Below are positions 1 through 8,826 of a stretch of DNA of 9,530 bases, piece by piece (positions within the stretch are counted from its first letter, which is position 1; each line of letters begins with the position of its first letter). Below the pieces are notes generated by a model. That model saw only the letters and a list, made by a program, of their open reading frames with translations, made no database searches and was not told the origin of the DNA. The stretch is from an uncultured Burkholderiales bacterium (lineage in GTDB: Bacteria > Pseudomonadota > Gammaproteobacteria > Burkholderiales > Burkholderiaceae_D), in the NCBI GenBank assembly GCA_937872165.1, contig CALMOR010000112.1, positions 1 through 9,530 on the forward strand. The letters are read 5' to 3'. Made by a program: the position numbers and the translations under genes.

Positions 1-1445
1 AAGGCCTCGTGCGGTTTCCGCACGAGGCCGTTGGCGGCGACGACCTCGCGCGACGCGGCCGCGACGGCCTCGGCCGACGGCGGCTGCGCATCGAGGGCGA
101 GCCGTTCGAAGCCGGCGTCGACCGCGAAGGTCTTCGGCTTCGCGATCGGGCCGCTCCACTCGAACGCCATGCGCGTCAGGATGCCGCGCGGCTTCAACGC
201 CGCGAGCTTCTCGGCGATCAGCGGCGGGATCAACGTGTCGGGCACGAGCCCGATCGACACGCCGATGTCGATGGCGCCCAGGCTGGCCTTGCCGGTCTCG
301 GCGTCCGGCGAGGCACCGATCGTGCGTTCGATGCGGAAGTCGGTCGCCGGCACGAGGTGTCCGTTGCGTGGCTGCAGCGCCGTATGGCTCGCCGCGAAGC
401 GTTGCTGGGTCGACGACTGCGACGCTTCGACCCGTCCGTCGATCGATGCGAGCGACGAATACTCGGTGACGCCCCAGCGCACCGCGACGTCGTCGAGCGC
501 GAGGTCGGCCGTGATCGACGCGATGCGATCGAGACCCGACAGCGACGGCCGCCCGGTCCGTTCCGCGAGACGGTGCGCGAACGTTCCCGCCGGCGTGCCC
601 GCGTCGCCGAAACGCAGCCACACCCGCGCGCGTCCGCGGCCGCCGTCGACGGTCGCGGGCAGCGGCAGCCATGCGCGCCACGCGAGCACGTCGCCGCTCG
701 CGACGTTCGCGTAGACCTCGCCGCTCCAGTGCTCAGGGTCGGCGAGCTTCGCGAACGGCCGATGGTCGACGACCGCGCGAAGATCGATCGGCGCGGCCAG
801 CGTCGCCGGCGGCGTCGCCCGGAGTGCCATGCGGTGTCGGAAGCCACTGCGCTCGATCGCGAAGGCGACGTCGTCTAGTTCGAGGTCGGGCGACGACGGG
901 TCGGCCTCGTCGTGCCAGCCGACCCGCGCGCCACGGATGCGGATCGAGTCCTGCGCGAACAGCCACTCGGCCGCGCGGTCGTCGGGCGCGGCCTTCCTGC
1001 GGATCGGGAAGCCTGCGACGTGGAACCGTCCTTCGGCATCGCGCCGGATCGCGAGTCGAGGCGCGTCGACTTCGAGCGACGAGAGACGAAGCTGGAACAG
1101 CAGCAGCGTCTCCCACGACAGCGTGGCGCGGACCATCGGCAGGACCAGCGCATCGCCGCCCTGCGCATCGACGATCTGCAGCGACTGCAGGGCGATCGAC
1201 GGTCGCAGGCCTCGCCACGATGCCTCGATGCGACCGATGTGGACGGTCTCGCCGAGCGCGCGCCCTGCGATGCGTTCGACGTCCCCGCGATAGTCGTCGA
1301 CGTTCGGAAGGACCGCGTAGCGCAACACGACGACGAGCGTGCCGAACAGCAGCCATCCGACGGTCAGGACCATCGCGAAGGCCTTCAGCACGCCGACGGC
1401 GTGGTGCGGAACGGGGCGGGGTCCGCGCGTCGCGTCAATCGCCAT
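1..1445 (-). CDS. yhdP: YhdP-family AsmA-like envelope protein (TIGR02099/DUF3971 type), N-terminal part
   Basis: The minus strand is open without a stop from an ATG at 1445 to the window edge: 481 codons of a protein that in this family is usually well over 1000 residues, so the C-terminal part lies outside. A basic, proline-rich start is followed by one membrane helix at about residues 19-46 (hydrophobic run from V26 to L41). Next comes a stretch typical of YhdP proteins: LPNVDDYR (46-53), LGETVHIGRIEASWRGLRP (64-82), LSWETLLL, then LEVDAPRLAIRRDAEGRFHVAG. The last visible residues, NGLVRKPHEA (472-481), also match my memory of the family. YhdP is an inner-membrane-anchored AsmA-like protein; in E. 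coli it works with TamB and YdbH in moving phospholipids toward the outer membrane. No good Shine-Dalgarno precedes the ATG, but no in-frame ATG or GTG was seen just upstream. It is divergent from glnE. Family call confident, exact ortholog name somewhat less so. Confidence 0.88.
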   Translation of the reverse strand, partial: MAIDATRGPRPVPHHAVGVLKAFAMVLTVGWLLFGTLVVVLRYAVLPNVDDYRGDVERIAGRALGETVHIGRIEASWRGLRPSIALQSLQIVDAQGGDALVLPMVRATLSWETLLLFQLRLSSLEVDAPRLAIRRDAEGRFHVAGFPIRRKAAPDDRAAEWLFAQDSIRIRGARVGWHDEADPSSPDLELDDVAFAIERSGFRHRMALRATPPATLAAPIDLRAVVDHRPFAKLADPEHWSGEVYANVASGDVLAWRAWLPLPATVDGGRGRARVWLRFGDAGTPAGTFAHRLAERTGRPSLSGLDRIASITADLALDDVAVRWGVTEYSSLASIDGRVEASQSSTQQRFAASHTALQPRNGHLVPATDFRIERTIGASPDAETGKASLGAIDIGVSIGLVPDTLIPPLIAEKLAALKPRGILTRMAFEWSGPIAKPKTFAVDAGFERLALDAQPPSAEAVAAASREVVAANGLVRKPHEA

Positions 1446-1670
1446 CGGGGCACCGGGAACGACGCGCGACGACAGGCGATCGACGAGAGGGAATGGCAGC
1501 CTCGGACGGTGCGATGGGATACTGCGACGGACCGCTCGAGGCGACCTCTCGTATCGGACCGGGCGATGGGATCGGCTGCATCGCGAGCGACTGCGGGCAG
1601 GGAGGCATTCTAACTGCTGCCTCCCGGACGCCGCCCTCGGAAGGAACCCGCATTCGATGACGACCGTTCC
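1446..1670. promoter_or_regulatory. Divergent yhdP/glnE intergenic region
   Basis: These 225 bases separate two divergent genes and must hold both promoters, but I see no convincing -35/-10 pair on either strand. Visible structure: a 10-bp direct repeat GCGATGGGAT at 1511-1520 and 1563-1572, an inverted repeat at 1600-1625, and a purine-rich GGAAGGA (1639-1645) that could serve as a ribosome binding site toward glnE. No protein-like reading frame was recognised beyond the mini-ORF at 1657. Confidence 0.5.
1600..1625. repeat. Inverted repeat GGGAGGCA/TGCCTCCC upstream of glnE
   Basis: A perfect 8-bp inverted repeat (1600-1607 and 1618-1625) encloses a 10-base loop, TTCTAACTGC. There is no T-run after it, so it is not a standard terminator. 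It lies about 45 bases before the glnE start. It may be an operator or a leader-RNA hairpin; the loop also contains TCTAAC, a poor -10-like hexamer without a matching -35. The function is unknown and a chance repeat in GC-rich DNA is possible. Confidence 0.35.
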
Positions 1671-1674
1671 GTGA
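1657..1674 (+). promoter_or_regulatory. Five-codon mini-ORF (MTTVP) overlapping the glnE start
   Basis: An ATG at 1657 lies 11 bases after GGAAGGA (1639-1645), a better placed ribosome site than the glnE GTG has. It reads M-T-T-V-P and stops at TGA 1672-1674, which overlaps the glnE GTG as GTGA (1671-1674). This layout is what stop-restart translational coupling looks like. Alternatives are an unused ATG, or a small indel that has cut the original glnE start out of frame. Confidence 0.4.
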
Positions 1675-4658
1675 AGACCGAGCCGCCCTTCGTCCCGGCC
1701 GCGGACGCCGTCGGCCCGCCCGCGACCCGCGCTCCTTCGCGCTGGCGATCGCGGCTCGCGCAGGCGCGACCGGCGTGGGCATCGTCGATCGCCGCGCTCG
1801 GGTCGGCGGCCATCGATCGCGCCGTCATCGTCGCCCGGCTCGAACACCGACGAGGCGATGCCTGGCGCGACGAAGCGCATCTGCGCTCGGGGCTGCGGCA
1901 CCTGCGCAGCGAAGTGCTAGCGGCGCTGATCGACCGCGACCTCGACGGACGGGCCGACCTCGCCGAGGTGATGCTGGCCACCACGGCGCTGGCCGAGGTC
2001 GCGATCGGCGAAGCGCTGGTCTTCCATGCGCATGCGCTCGCCCGCGTCCATGGCGTGCCGATCGGCCGGGCCGGCGGTGCGCCGCAGGACCTGCTCGTCG
2101 TCGGCATGGGCAAGCTCGGCGGCGGCGAGCTCAACGTCTCGTCCGACATCGACCTGATCTTCGTGTACGACGAGGACGGCGAGACGCGGGAGAGTCCGGA
2201 CCTGTCGCCGGCCGGACAGGCGCTACGCCCCATCGCCAACGAGGAGTTCTTCACGCGACTCGGTCGCAAGCTGATCGCGTCGCTCGCCGAGGTGACCGGC
2301 GACGGCTTCGTGTTCCGCGTCGACATGCGGCTGCGACCCGACGGCGACTCGGGACCGCTCGTCACCCACTTCGCGATGCTCGAGCGCTATCTCGTCGGGA
2401 GCGCGCGCGACTGGGAACGCTTCGCGTGGGTCAAGGGCCGCGTCGTATCGCCGCGCGTGTTCGCGAACGGCGATGCGGCCGCCGCGCTCGCGGCGCTCGT
2501 CACGCCGTTCGTCTATCGCCGCTACCTCGACTTCAGCGCGATCGATGCGTTGCGGCGCCTGCATGGACAGATCCGCGACGAGGCCGCGCGGCGCGAGACG
2601 GCGCGCCGCGGACGGTCGTCGCCGAACGGCACGAACGTCGACGCGCGCGATGCGATCACGCGCATCGACGTCAAGCTCGGCAGCGGCGGCATCCGCGAGA
2701 TCGAGTTCATCGCGCAGCACTTCCAGCTGATCCGCGGCGGTCGCGAGCCGCACCTGCGTCTGCGACCCACGGTCGCGACGCTCGCGGCGCTGGTCCGCGA
2801 AGGACTGATCACCGCGGAGGTCGGCGGTTGGCTGCTCGACGCGTACACCTTCCTGCGCAACGTGGAGCACCGGCTGCAGTACCTCGACGATGCCCAGACG
2901 CACACGCTTCCCGGCCGCAGCGCGAGCGACGACTGCCTGCGCATCGGCGCGATGTGCGACCGCCTGGTCCCGCACGACGGGCCGCGCGGCTTCGACGGTC
3001 TCGTCGCCGCGCTCGAAGTCCATCGGGGCCGCGTCGCGACGCAGTTCGATGCGGTCTTCGGTCTCGAGTCGCCGACCGCGTCGACGGGACCGGGCCCGAT
3101 CGCGACCACGACCGCCGGCCTTTGGAGCGCCTTCTGCGAAAGCAGTCCTCTCCATGCCCGCGACGAGGCGGCCGCGACGGCGGTCCGCGAACGGCTCGTC
3201 GCGCTCGGCTTCGATCCACCGGACGGCGCCTTCGCGCGGCTGGTCGCGCTCGCCCGCAGCACGAGGCTGCGCGCCCTGTCGTCGTCCGCGCGGGGCCGGC
3301 TCGACGCGCTGGTGCCGCGTCTCGTCGACGCGTCGAGCGGCACGGCCGACCGCACGGCGACCCTCGGCCGCTGGTTCGATCTGATCGAGGCCATCGCCGG
3401 ACGGAGCGCCTATCTCGCGCTCCTCGACGAGTATCCGAACGCGACGCGCGCCGTCACGCGGCTCCTCGCAGCGAGCCCCTGGGCGGCGCAATACCTCACG
3501 CGCCATCCGTTGCTGCTCGACGAACTGATCGACGCACCCGGGAACGATCGCGGCGTCCGCACCGACGCGGACTGGCGCGCCCACTGGCTCGACGTGCGCG
3601 ATGTTCTGCGGCGTCAGCTCGCGACGGCTCCGAACGATGCCGAACGGCAGATGGACGTGCTGCGGGAGATCCATCACGTCGAGACCTTCCGCCTGCTGAT
3701 CGCGGACCTCGACGGCCATCTCGGGATCGAGATGCTGTCGGACCAGTTGTCGGCGCTCGCGGACCTCGTGCTCGACGCGAGCATCTCCGCGTGCTGGACG
3801 CACTTCGTCGCGAGTCGTTCCGACGCCGCGTCGCTGCCCGCGTCGCCCGCGTTCGCGGTCATCGCGTACGGCAAGCTCGGCGGCAAGGAGCTCGGCTACG
3901 CGTCGGACCTCGACCTCGTGTTCCTCTTCGATGCGCAGGCCGACGCCGATGCCGACGCGGCCGTTCAGCGCCATGCGCGCTTCGCGCAGCGCCTCAACGT
4001 GTGGCTCACGGCGCGGACCACGGCGGGCGCGCTGTTCGACATCGACCTTCGCCTCAGACCGGACGGCGCGGCCGGCCTCGTGGTGTCGAGCTTCGACGCA
4101 TGGTCGCGTTACGAGCGCCGCGAGCACGACGTCGGCGCCTGGACCTGGGAACACCAGGCCCTGACGCGGGCGCGCTTCTGTGCGGGCGACCGCACCCTCG
4201 GCGCGGCCTTCGAACGCGAGCGCCTCGCGATCCTCGCGGCACGCTGCTATGACGACGCCGGTCGCGTCGGGCTGCGCGGCGAGATCGTCGCGATGCGCAG
4301 GCGCATGCACGACGGGCATCCCAATCGCAGCGGCTCCTTCGATCTCAAGCACGACGACGGCGGCATGGTCGACATCGAGTTCGCCGTCCAGTATCTGGTC
4401 CTCGCGTACGGCGCGGCTCATCGCGAACTGCTCGACAACGTCGGCAACATCGCGCTGCTCGCGCGCGCGGCCGACGCCGCGTTGATCGAGCCCGTCGCTG
4501 CGACCGACTGCGCCGACGCCTATCGCGTCTATCGGGCGCGCCAGCACGCCTCGCGGCTGGCCGACCCGTCCGCGCATGCGGCTCGCGTACCGATCGACCA
4601 GTACGTATCCGAGCGCGAGCACGTGCGTCGGCTCTGGACACGGCTCTTCGAGGCGTGA
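1671..4658 (+). CDS. glnE: Bifunctional glutamine synthetase adenylyltransferase / adenylyl-removing enzyme
   Basis: GlnE adds AMP to a tyrosine of glutamine synthetase and removes it again under control of PII (GlnB) and glutamine, tuning nitrogen assimilation in the cytoplasm. The 995-residue product is slightly longer than the roughly 950 usual for the family and is complete. Its N-terminal adenylyl-removing nucleotidyltransferase domain shows GKLGGGELNVSSDIDL (about 147-162, acidic D159 and D161), DMRLRPDG (218-225) and VKLGSGGIREIEF (334-346). The C-terminal adenylyltransferase domain repeats the pattern: GKLGGKELGYASDLDL (734-749, D746 and D748), DLRLRPDG (792-799) and DLKHDDGGMVDIEF (891-904). 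Both catalytic acidic pairs are intact, so both activities are expected. The GTG at 1671 is chosen because no ATG or GTG was seen in frame before the conserved domain and the N-terminal helices need this length; its ribosome site is distant (see the mini-ORF). About 20 extra, arginine-rich residues precede VKLG (near 307-333). Confidence 0.97.
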   Translation: MKTEPPFVPAADAVGPPATRAPSRWRSRLAQARPAWASSIAALGSAAIDRAVIVARLEHRRGDAWRDEAHLRSGLRHLRSEVLAALIDRDLDGRADLAEVMLATTALAEVAIGEALVFHAHALARVHGVPIGRAGGAPQDLLVVGMGKLGGGELNVSSDIDLIFVYDEDGETRESPDLSPAGQALRPIANEEFFTRLGRKLIASLAEVTGDGFVFRVDMRLRPDGDSGPLVTHFAMLERYLVGSARDWERFAWVKGRVVSPRVFANGDAAAALAALVTPFVYRRYLDFSAIDALRRLHGQIRDEAARRETARRGRSSPNGTNVDARDAITRIDVKLGSGGIREIEFIAQHFQLIRGGREPHLRLRPTVATLAALVREGLITAEVGGWLLDAYTFLRNVEHRLQYLDDAQTHTLPGRSASDDCLRIGAMCDRLVPHDGPRGFDGLVAALEVHRGRVATQFDAVFGLESPTASTGPGPIATTTAGLWSAFCESSPLHARDEAAATAVRERLVALGFDPPDGAFARLVALARSTRLRALSSSARGRLDALVPRLVDASSGTADRTATLGRWFDLIEAIAGRSAYLALLDEYPNATRAVTRLLAASPWAAQYLTRHPLLLDELIDAPGNDRGVRTDADWRAHWLDVRDVLRRQLATAPNDAERQMDVLREIHHVETFRLLIADLDGHLGIEMLSDQLSALADLVLDASISACWTHFVASRSDAASLPASPAFAVIAYGKLGGKELGYASDLDLVFLFDAQADADADAAVQRHARFAQRLNVWLTARTTAGALFDIDLRLRPDGAAGLVVSSFDAWSRYERREHDVGAWTWEHQALTRARFCAGDRTLGAAFERERLAILAARCYDDAGRVGLRGEIVAMRRRMHDGHPNRSGSFDLKHDDGGMVDIEFAVQYLVLAYGAAHRELLDNVGNIALLARAADAALIEPVAATDCADAYRVYRARQHASRLADPSAHAARVPIDQYVSEREHVRRLWTRLFEA

Positions 4659-4663
4659 CGCGG

Positions 4664-4681
4664 CGCGGCCGCACGGCCGCG
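4664..4681 (+). terminator. GC-rich hairpin just after glnE
   Basis: A perfect 8-bp inverted repeat CGCGGCCG / CGGCCGCG with a two-base centre (realistically a 7-bp stem with a four-base loop) begins six bases after the glnE stop. The following bases, GTTCCTC, are not a clean T-run, so it is at best a weak intrinsic terminator or a 3'-end stabilising hairpin. Confidence 0.45.
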
Positions 4682-4688
4682 GTTCCTC

Positions 4689-4711
4689 ACACAGTCTTAC
4701 AGCGCGTTACA
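4689..4711 (+). promoter_or_regulatory. Upstream element: ACACAGTCTTAC plus TTACA direct repeat
   Basis: ACACAGTCTTAC (4689-4700) ends 103 bases before the ATG of the secreted repeat protein. A one-mismatch copy sits at almost the same distance from the BON lipoprotein gene (8714-8725). Overlapping it, TTACA occurs twice (4697-4701 and 4707-4711), one helical turn apart. Read on the other strand this is GTAAC-N5-GTAAG, similar in form to the direct repeats bound by OmpR-family regulators such as CpxR (GTAAA-N5-GTAAA). The regulator is not identified. Confidence 0.4.
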
Positions 4712-4803
4712 CCGGGGACGTGCACGATGCGCTCCGGCCCGTCGTTGATGTCGGGCGTCGATCGAAACGGATCGCGCATCCGCCCCGTCCCCTGGAGAAC
4801 ACC

Positions 4804-5406
4804 ATGCATGCACGTCTCATCGAGCTCGGCCTCGCGGCCGCACTGACCACCGCCTTCGCGGTCCCCGCGTTCGCGCAGACCGCCGTCGGGTCGCAAGCAG
4901 ACACGCAGCGCGACGTCTCGCAGCAGAGGCGCATCGAGAGCGGCCTGCAGTCCGGCCAGCTGAACACGCGCGAGGCCGGTCGCCTCGAAGCCGGCGAGGC
5001 CCATGTCGAGAGGCTGCAAGCGAACGCCGAACGCAACGGCTCGGTGTCGGCCGGCGAACAGGCGCGCATCGACGCCGCGCAGAATCGCGAGAGTCGTGCG
5101 ATCCACGACCAGAAGCACGACGCGCAGGTCGGCAACCCGAACTCCGCTTCGTCGCGGCGCCTGCAGGCCGATGTCCAGCGCAACGAGAACCAGCAGGCGC
5201 GCATCGCGCAGGGCGAGCGGTCGGGCGAACTGTCGACCCGCGAGGCGGGCTCGCTCGAACGCGGCCAGGCGCGTACCGATCGCGCGACGGCGCGTGCGGC
5301 GGCCAACGGCCACGTGTCCGGCGGCGAGCAGGCGCGTCTGCAGGCGCGCGAGAACCGCCAGAGCGGACGCGTGTTCCGGAAGAAGCACAACGGCGTCGTG
5401 GCCTGA
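4804..5406 (+). CDS. Secreted two-repeat helical protein of unknown function
   Basis: A 200-residue product. The ATG at 4804 is chosen because GGAG (4794-4797) lies six bases upstream and a clean Sec signal peptide follows at once: a hydrophobic stretch at about 8-23 and probable cleavage after AFA (22-24), before QT. The frame is open further upstream, but that part runs inside glnE and is not protein-like. The mature part is hydrophilic, rich in Q, R, E, A and N, and has no cysteine. It consists of two units, about 36-105 and 126-195, aligned at an exact 90-residue offset without gaps; by hand count 36 of 70 positions are identical. Each unit has SGxLxTREAGxLE, then NGxVSxGEQAR, then N-R-x-S and K-H. 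I recall similar unnamed proteins in beta-proteobacteria but know of no function. It has its own presumed promoter and is followed by the DUF1800 gene. Periplasmic or secreted location is an inference from the signal peptide. Confidence 0.85.
   Translation: MHARLIELGLAAALTTAFAVPAFAQTAVGSQADTQRDVSQQRRIESGLQSGQLNTREAGRLEAGEAHVERLQANAERNGSVSAGEQARIDAAQNRESRAIHDQKHDAQVGNPNSASSRRLQADVQRNENQQARIAQGERSGELSTREAGSLERGQARTDRATARAAANGHVSGGEQARLQARENRQSGRVFRKKHNGVVA
4909..5388 (+). repeat. Two 210-bp coding repeats at 270-bp period
   Basis: Copy one spans 4909-5118 and copy two 5179-5388, within the secreted-protein gene. The encoded units keep an exact 90-codon offset with no insertion or deletion, which points to an old internal duplication under constraint. 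The 60 bases between them encode the linker around residues 106-125, which contains VGNPNSASS. Confidence 0.85.
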
Positions 5407-5586
5407 CCGACGACGGGTCCGAGGTGCGGCGGGGCGGTGATGGTTCGTGATGCATCGCCCGCTTCGAAGACGACCCGGGCCCGCCGTCCCGACGTATCGT
5501 CTCGGGCCGGCGTTGCGAGCCGGTGGTCGAAGGCAGCAGGCCCACGGTCGTCCGGCCGTCGAGGTCCCGACGAAACGAGCGCGCAC
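5407..5586. other. Intergenic region before the DUF1800 gene
   Basis: These 180 bases hold no recognised gene. The DUF1800 frame stays open back to ATG 5440 (GTG at 5437), but the extra 49 codons encode a low-complexity basic peptide ahead of the signal/anchor helix, so I read them as non-coding. No T-run terminator after the secreted-protein gene was found, so read-through into the DUF1800 gene is possible. No clear promoter was seen. Confidence 0.45.
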
Positions 5587-7374
<1,788 letters not shown>

Positions 7375-7384
7375 GCCGCCGCCC

Positions 7385-7391
7385 GAGAGGA
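7385..7391 (+). promoter_or_regulatory. Strong ribosome binding site for the DUF1501 gene
   Basis: GAGAGGA ends six bases before ATG 7398 and lies wholly in the 23-base gap after the DUF1800 stop. It fixes the start of the DUF1501 protein even though its frame is open far upstream inside the DUF1800 gene. Confidence 0.8.
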
Positions 7392-7397
7392 ACCATC

Positions 7398-8645
7398 ATG
7401 CAACGACGCGCATTCGTCTCGATGCTCTCGCTGGCCGGCCTGTTGCCGGTCGGCCGTACGGCCTGGGCCGCCACCGCGCCTGCCGCTGCCCCGGTCACCG
7501 GCCGCAAGATGGTCGTGGTGTTCCTGCGTGGCGCGGTCGACGGTCTCTCGGTGGTCGCGCCGTACGCGGAGCCCGACTACGCCCGCTATCGTCCGACCCT
7601 CGCGCTTCCCGCGCCCGGCCGGCCCGACGGGCTGCTCGACCTCGACGGTCGCTTCGGTCTCCATCCCGCGCTCGCGTCGCTGATGCCGCTGTGGACCGGC
7701 GGCCGGCTCGCGTTCGTCCATGCGTCGGGCTCGCCCGATCCGACCCGCTCGCACTTCGATGCGCAGGACTACATGGAATCGGGCACGCCGGGCCTCAAGC
7801 GCACGCCCGACGGGTGGATGAATCGCCTGCTCGGCGAACTGCCGGGTCGGCCTTCCGCGACGCGCGGCCTGTCGGTCGGCGCGGTGCTGCCGCGCATCTA
7901 CGCGGGACCGGTCCCGGTCGCGTCGATGGCCGAGGGGCAGGGCGCGACACGCCCCACCATCCTCGATCAGCCGCGTGTCGCGGATGCGTTCGCGAAGCTC
8001 TACGACGGCGACGACGCCGCGTCGCGGACCTATCGCGAGTCGCTCGAGGCGCGTCGCGAGGTGCTCGCCTCGCTGGACCCTTCGGCCAACGAGAAGGAGC
8101 AGCTCGCGGCCAACAACGGCGCACCGCTGCCCAACGGATTCCCCGACGACGCGGCCCGTCTCGCGCGCCTGATGCGCAACGACCCCAACGTGCAGCTCGC
8201 CTTCGTCGCGCTCGGCGGATGGGACACCCATGCGGGCCAGGGGACGGCACGCGGCCAGCTGGCCAATCGCCTGAGGCCGTTGGGCGACGGACTCGCGGTC
8301 CTCGCCGACCGGCTCGGTCCGATGTTCGACGACACCGTCGTCGTCGTCATGTCCGAGTTCGGCCGGACCGCACGCGAGAACGGCAATCGCGGCACGGACC
8401 ACGGGCACGGCAACGCGATGTGGGTGCTGGGCGGCCCGGTCGCCGGCGGCAGGGTGCATGGACGCTGGCCCGGCATCGACGAGTCCGGCCTCCACGAGAA
8501 TCGCGATCTCGCGATCACCACCGACTTCCGCGACGTCGTCGCCGAGGTGGCCGAGCGGCATCTGACGCTGCCCGACGCGCAACTCGCGCAACTGTTTCCC
8601 GATCGGCCGTTTCACCGCGACGCGCCTCGCGTGCTCAAGGTCTGA
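7398..8645 (+). CDS. DUF1501 family Tat-exported protein
   Basis: A 415-residue protein of the DUF1501 family (PF07394), which belongs structurally to the alkaline phosphatase-like superfamily; the substrate is unknown. The start is MQRRAFVSMLSLAGLL: a twin-arginine signal (R3-R4-x-F6) followed by a hydrophobic stretch and a probable cleavage near AWA (24-26 region), so the protein should be exported folded to the periplasm. Family landmarks are FLRGAVDGLSVVAPY (42-56, D48), RSHFDAQDYMESG (117-129, H119, D121), LGGWDTHAGQ (272-281, D276, H278), MSEFGRTA (318-325, E320) and TDHGHGNAM (333-341, D334, H335, H337). The conserved Asp/His clusters resemble metal ligands of phosphatase/sulfatase-type enzymes; that role here is an inference. 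It is the second gene of a pair with DUF1800 (23-base gap) and is followed by 181 bases without a terminator-like T-run. Confidence 0.94.
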   Translation: MQRRAFVSMLSLAGLLPVGRTAWAATAPAAAPVTGRKMVVVFLRGAVDGLSVVAPYAEPDYARYRPTLALPAPGRPDGLLDLDGRFGLHPALASLMPLWTGGRLAFVHASGSPDPTRSHFDAQDYMESGTPGLKRTPDGWMNRLLGELPGRPSATRGLSVGAVLPRIYAGPVPVASMAEGQGATRPTILDQPRVADAFAKLYDGDDAASRTYRESLEARREVLASLDPSANEKEQLAANNGAPLPNGFPDDAARLARLMRNDPNVQLAFVALGGWDTHAGQGTARGQLANRLRPLGDGLAVLADRLGPMFDDTVVVVMSEFGRTARENGNRGTDHGHGNAMWVLGGPVAGGRVHGRWPGIDESGLHENRDLAITTDFRDVVAEVAERHLTLPDAQLAQLFPDRPFHRDAPRVLKV

Positions 8646-8713
8646 GGCCGAGCGAGCGGGGCGACACGCAAGAAAGCACAGGGGGTTGGTACGACCGGCG
8701 ACACGGGGATGCG

Positions 8714-8725
8714 ACACAGTCCTAC
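8714..8725 (+). promoter_or_regulatory. ACACAGTCCTAC element upstream of the BON lipoprotein gene
   Basis: A 12-base match, with one difference, to the element at 4689-4700. It ends 101 bases before ATG 8827, against 103 bases for the other copy. The second TTACA half seen at 4707 is not kept here (GCAAC lies in the corresponding area). It suggests a separate promoter for this gene in the 181-base gap; no clear sigma-70 hexamers were seen. Confidence 0.35.
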
Positions 8726-8826
8726 CGGCCCCGCAACGGCCCGCACCGAAACTCCGCAGTCAGCGCACGAGCGATACCGAATCCGTCGTTCCGCTCGCGC
8801 CCCTTCTGAAACCAAGCGAGGTCCCC

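Noticed and set aside
9..1660. Several plus-strand open frames over the yhdP region
   Set aside because: The minus strand encodes a continuous YhdP-type protein here; the plus-strand translations are Arg-rich without motifs.
1775..4252. 825-codon second plus-strand frame inside glnE
   Set aside because: The translation is dominated by Arg, Ala and Pro and has no family features; it is a frame shadow of glnE.
2223..4622. 799-codon open frame on the minus strand opposite glnE
   Set aside because: It lies wholly opposite the well-supported glnE gene. Its translation is low-complexity Arg/Ala/Glu-rich with no recognisable motif, as expected from third-position GC bias.
4576..4803. Longer start for the secreted repeat protein inside the end of glnE
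   Set aside because: It would bury the signal peptide 76 residues into the protein, and the extra residues are not protein-like. ATG 4804 has a well-placed GGAG.
5461..5523. GC-rich imperfect hairpins after the secreted-protein gene as a terminator
   Set aside because: The stems are only about five pairs with mismatches and there is no T-run; this is expected by chance at this GC content.
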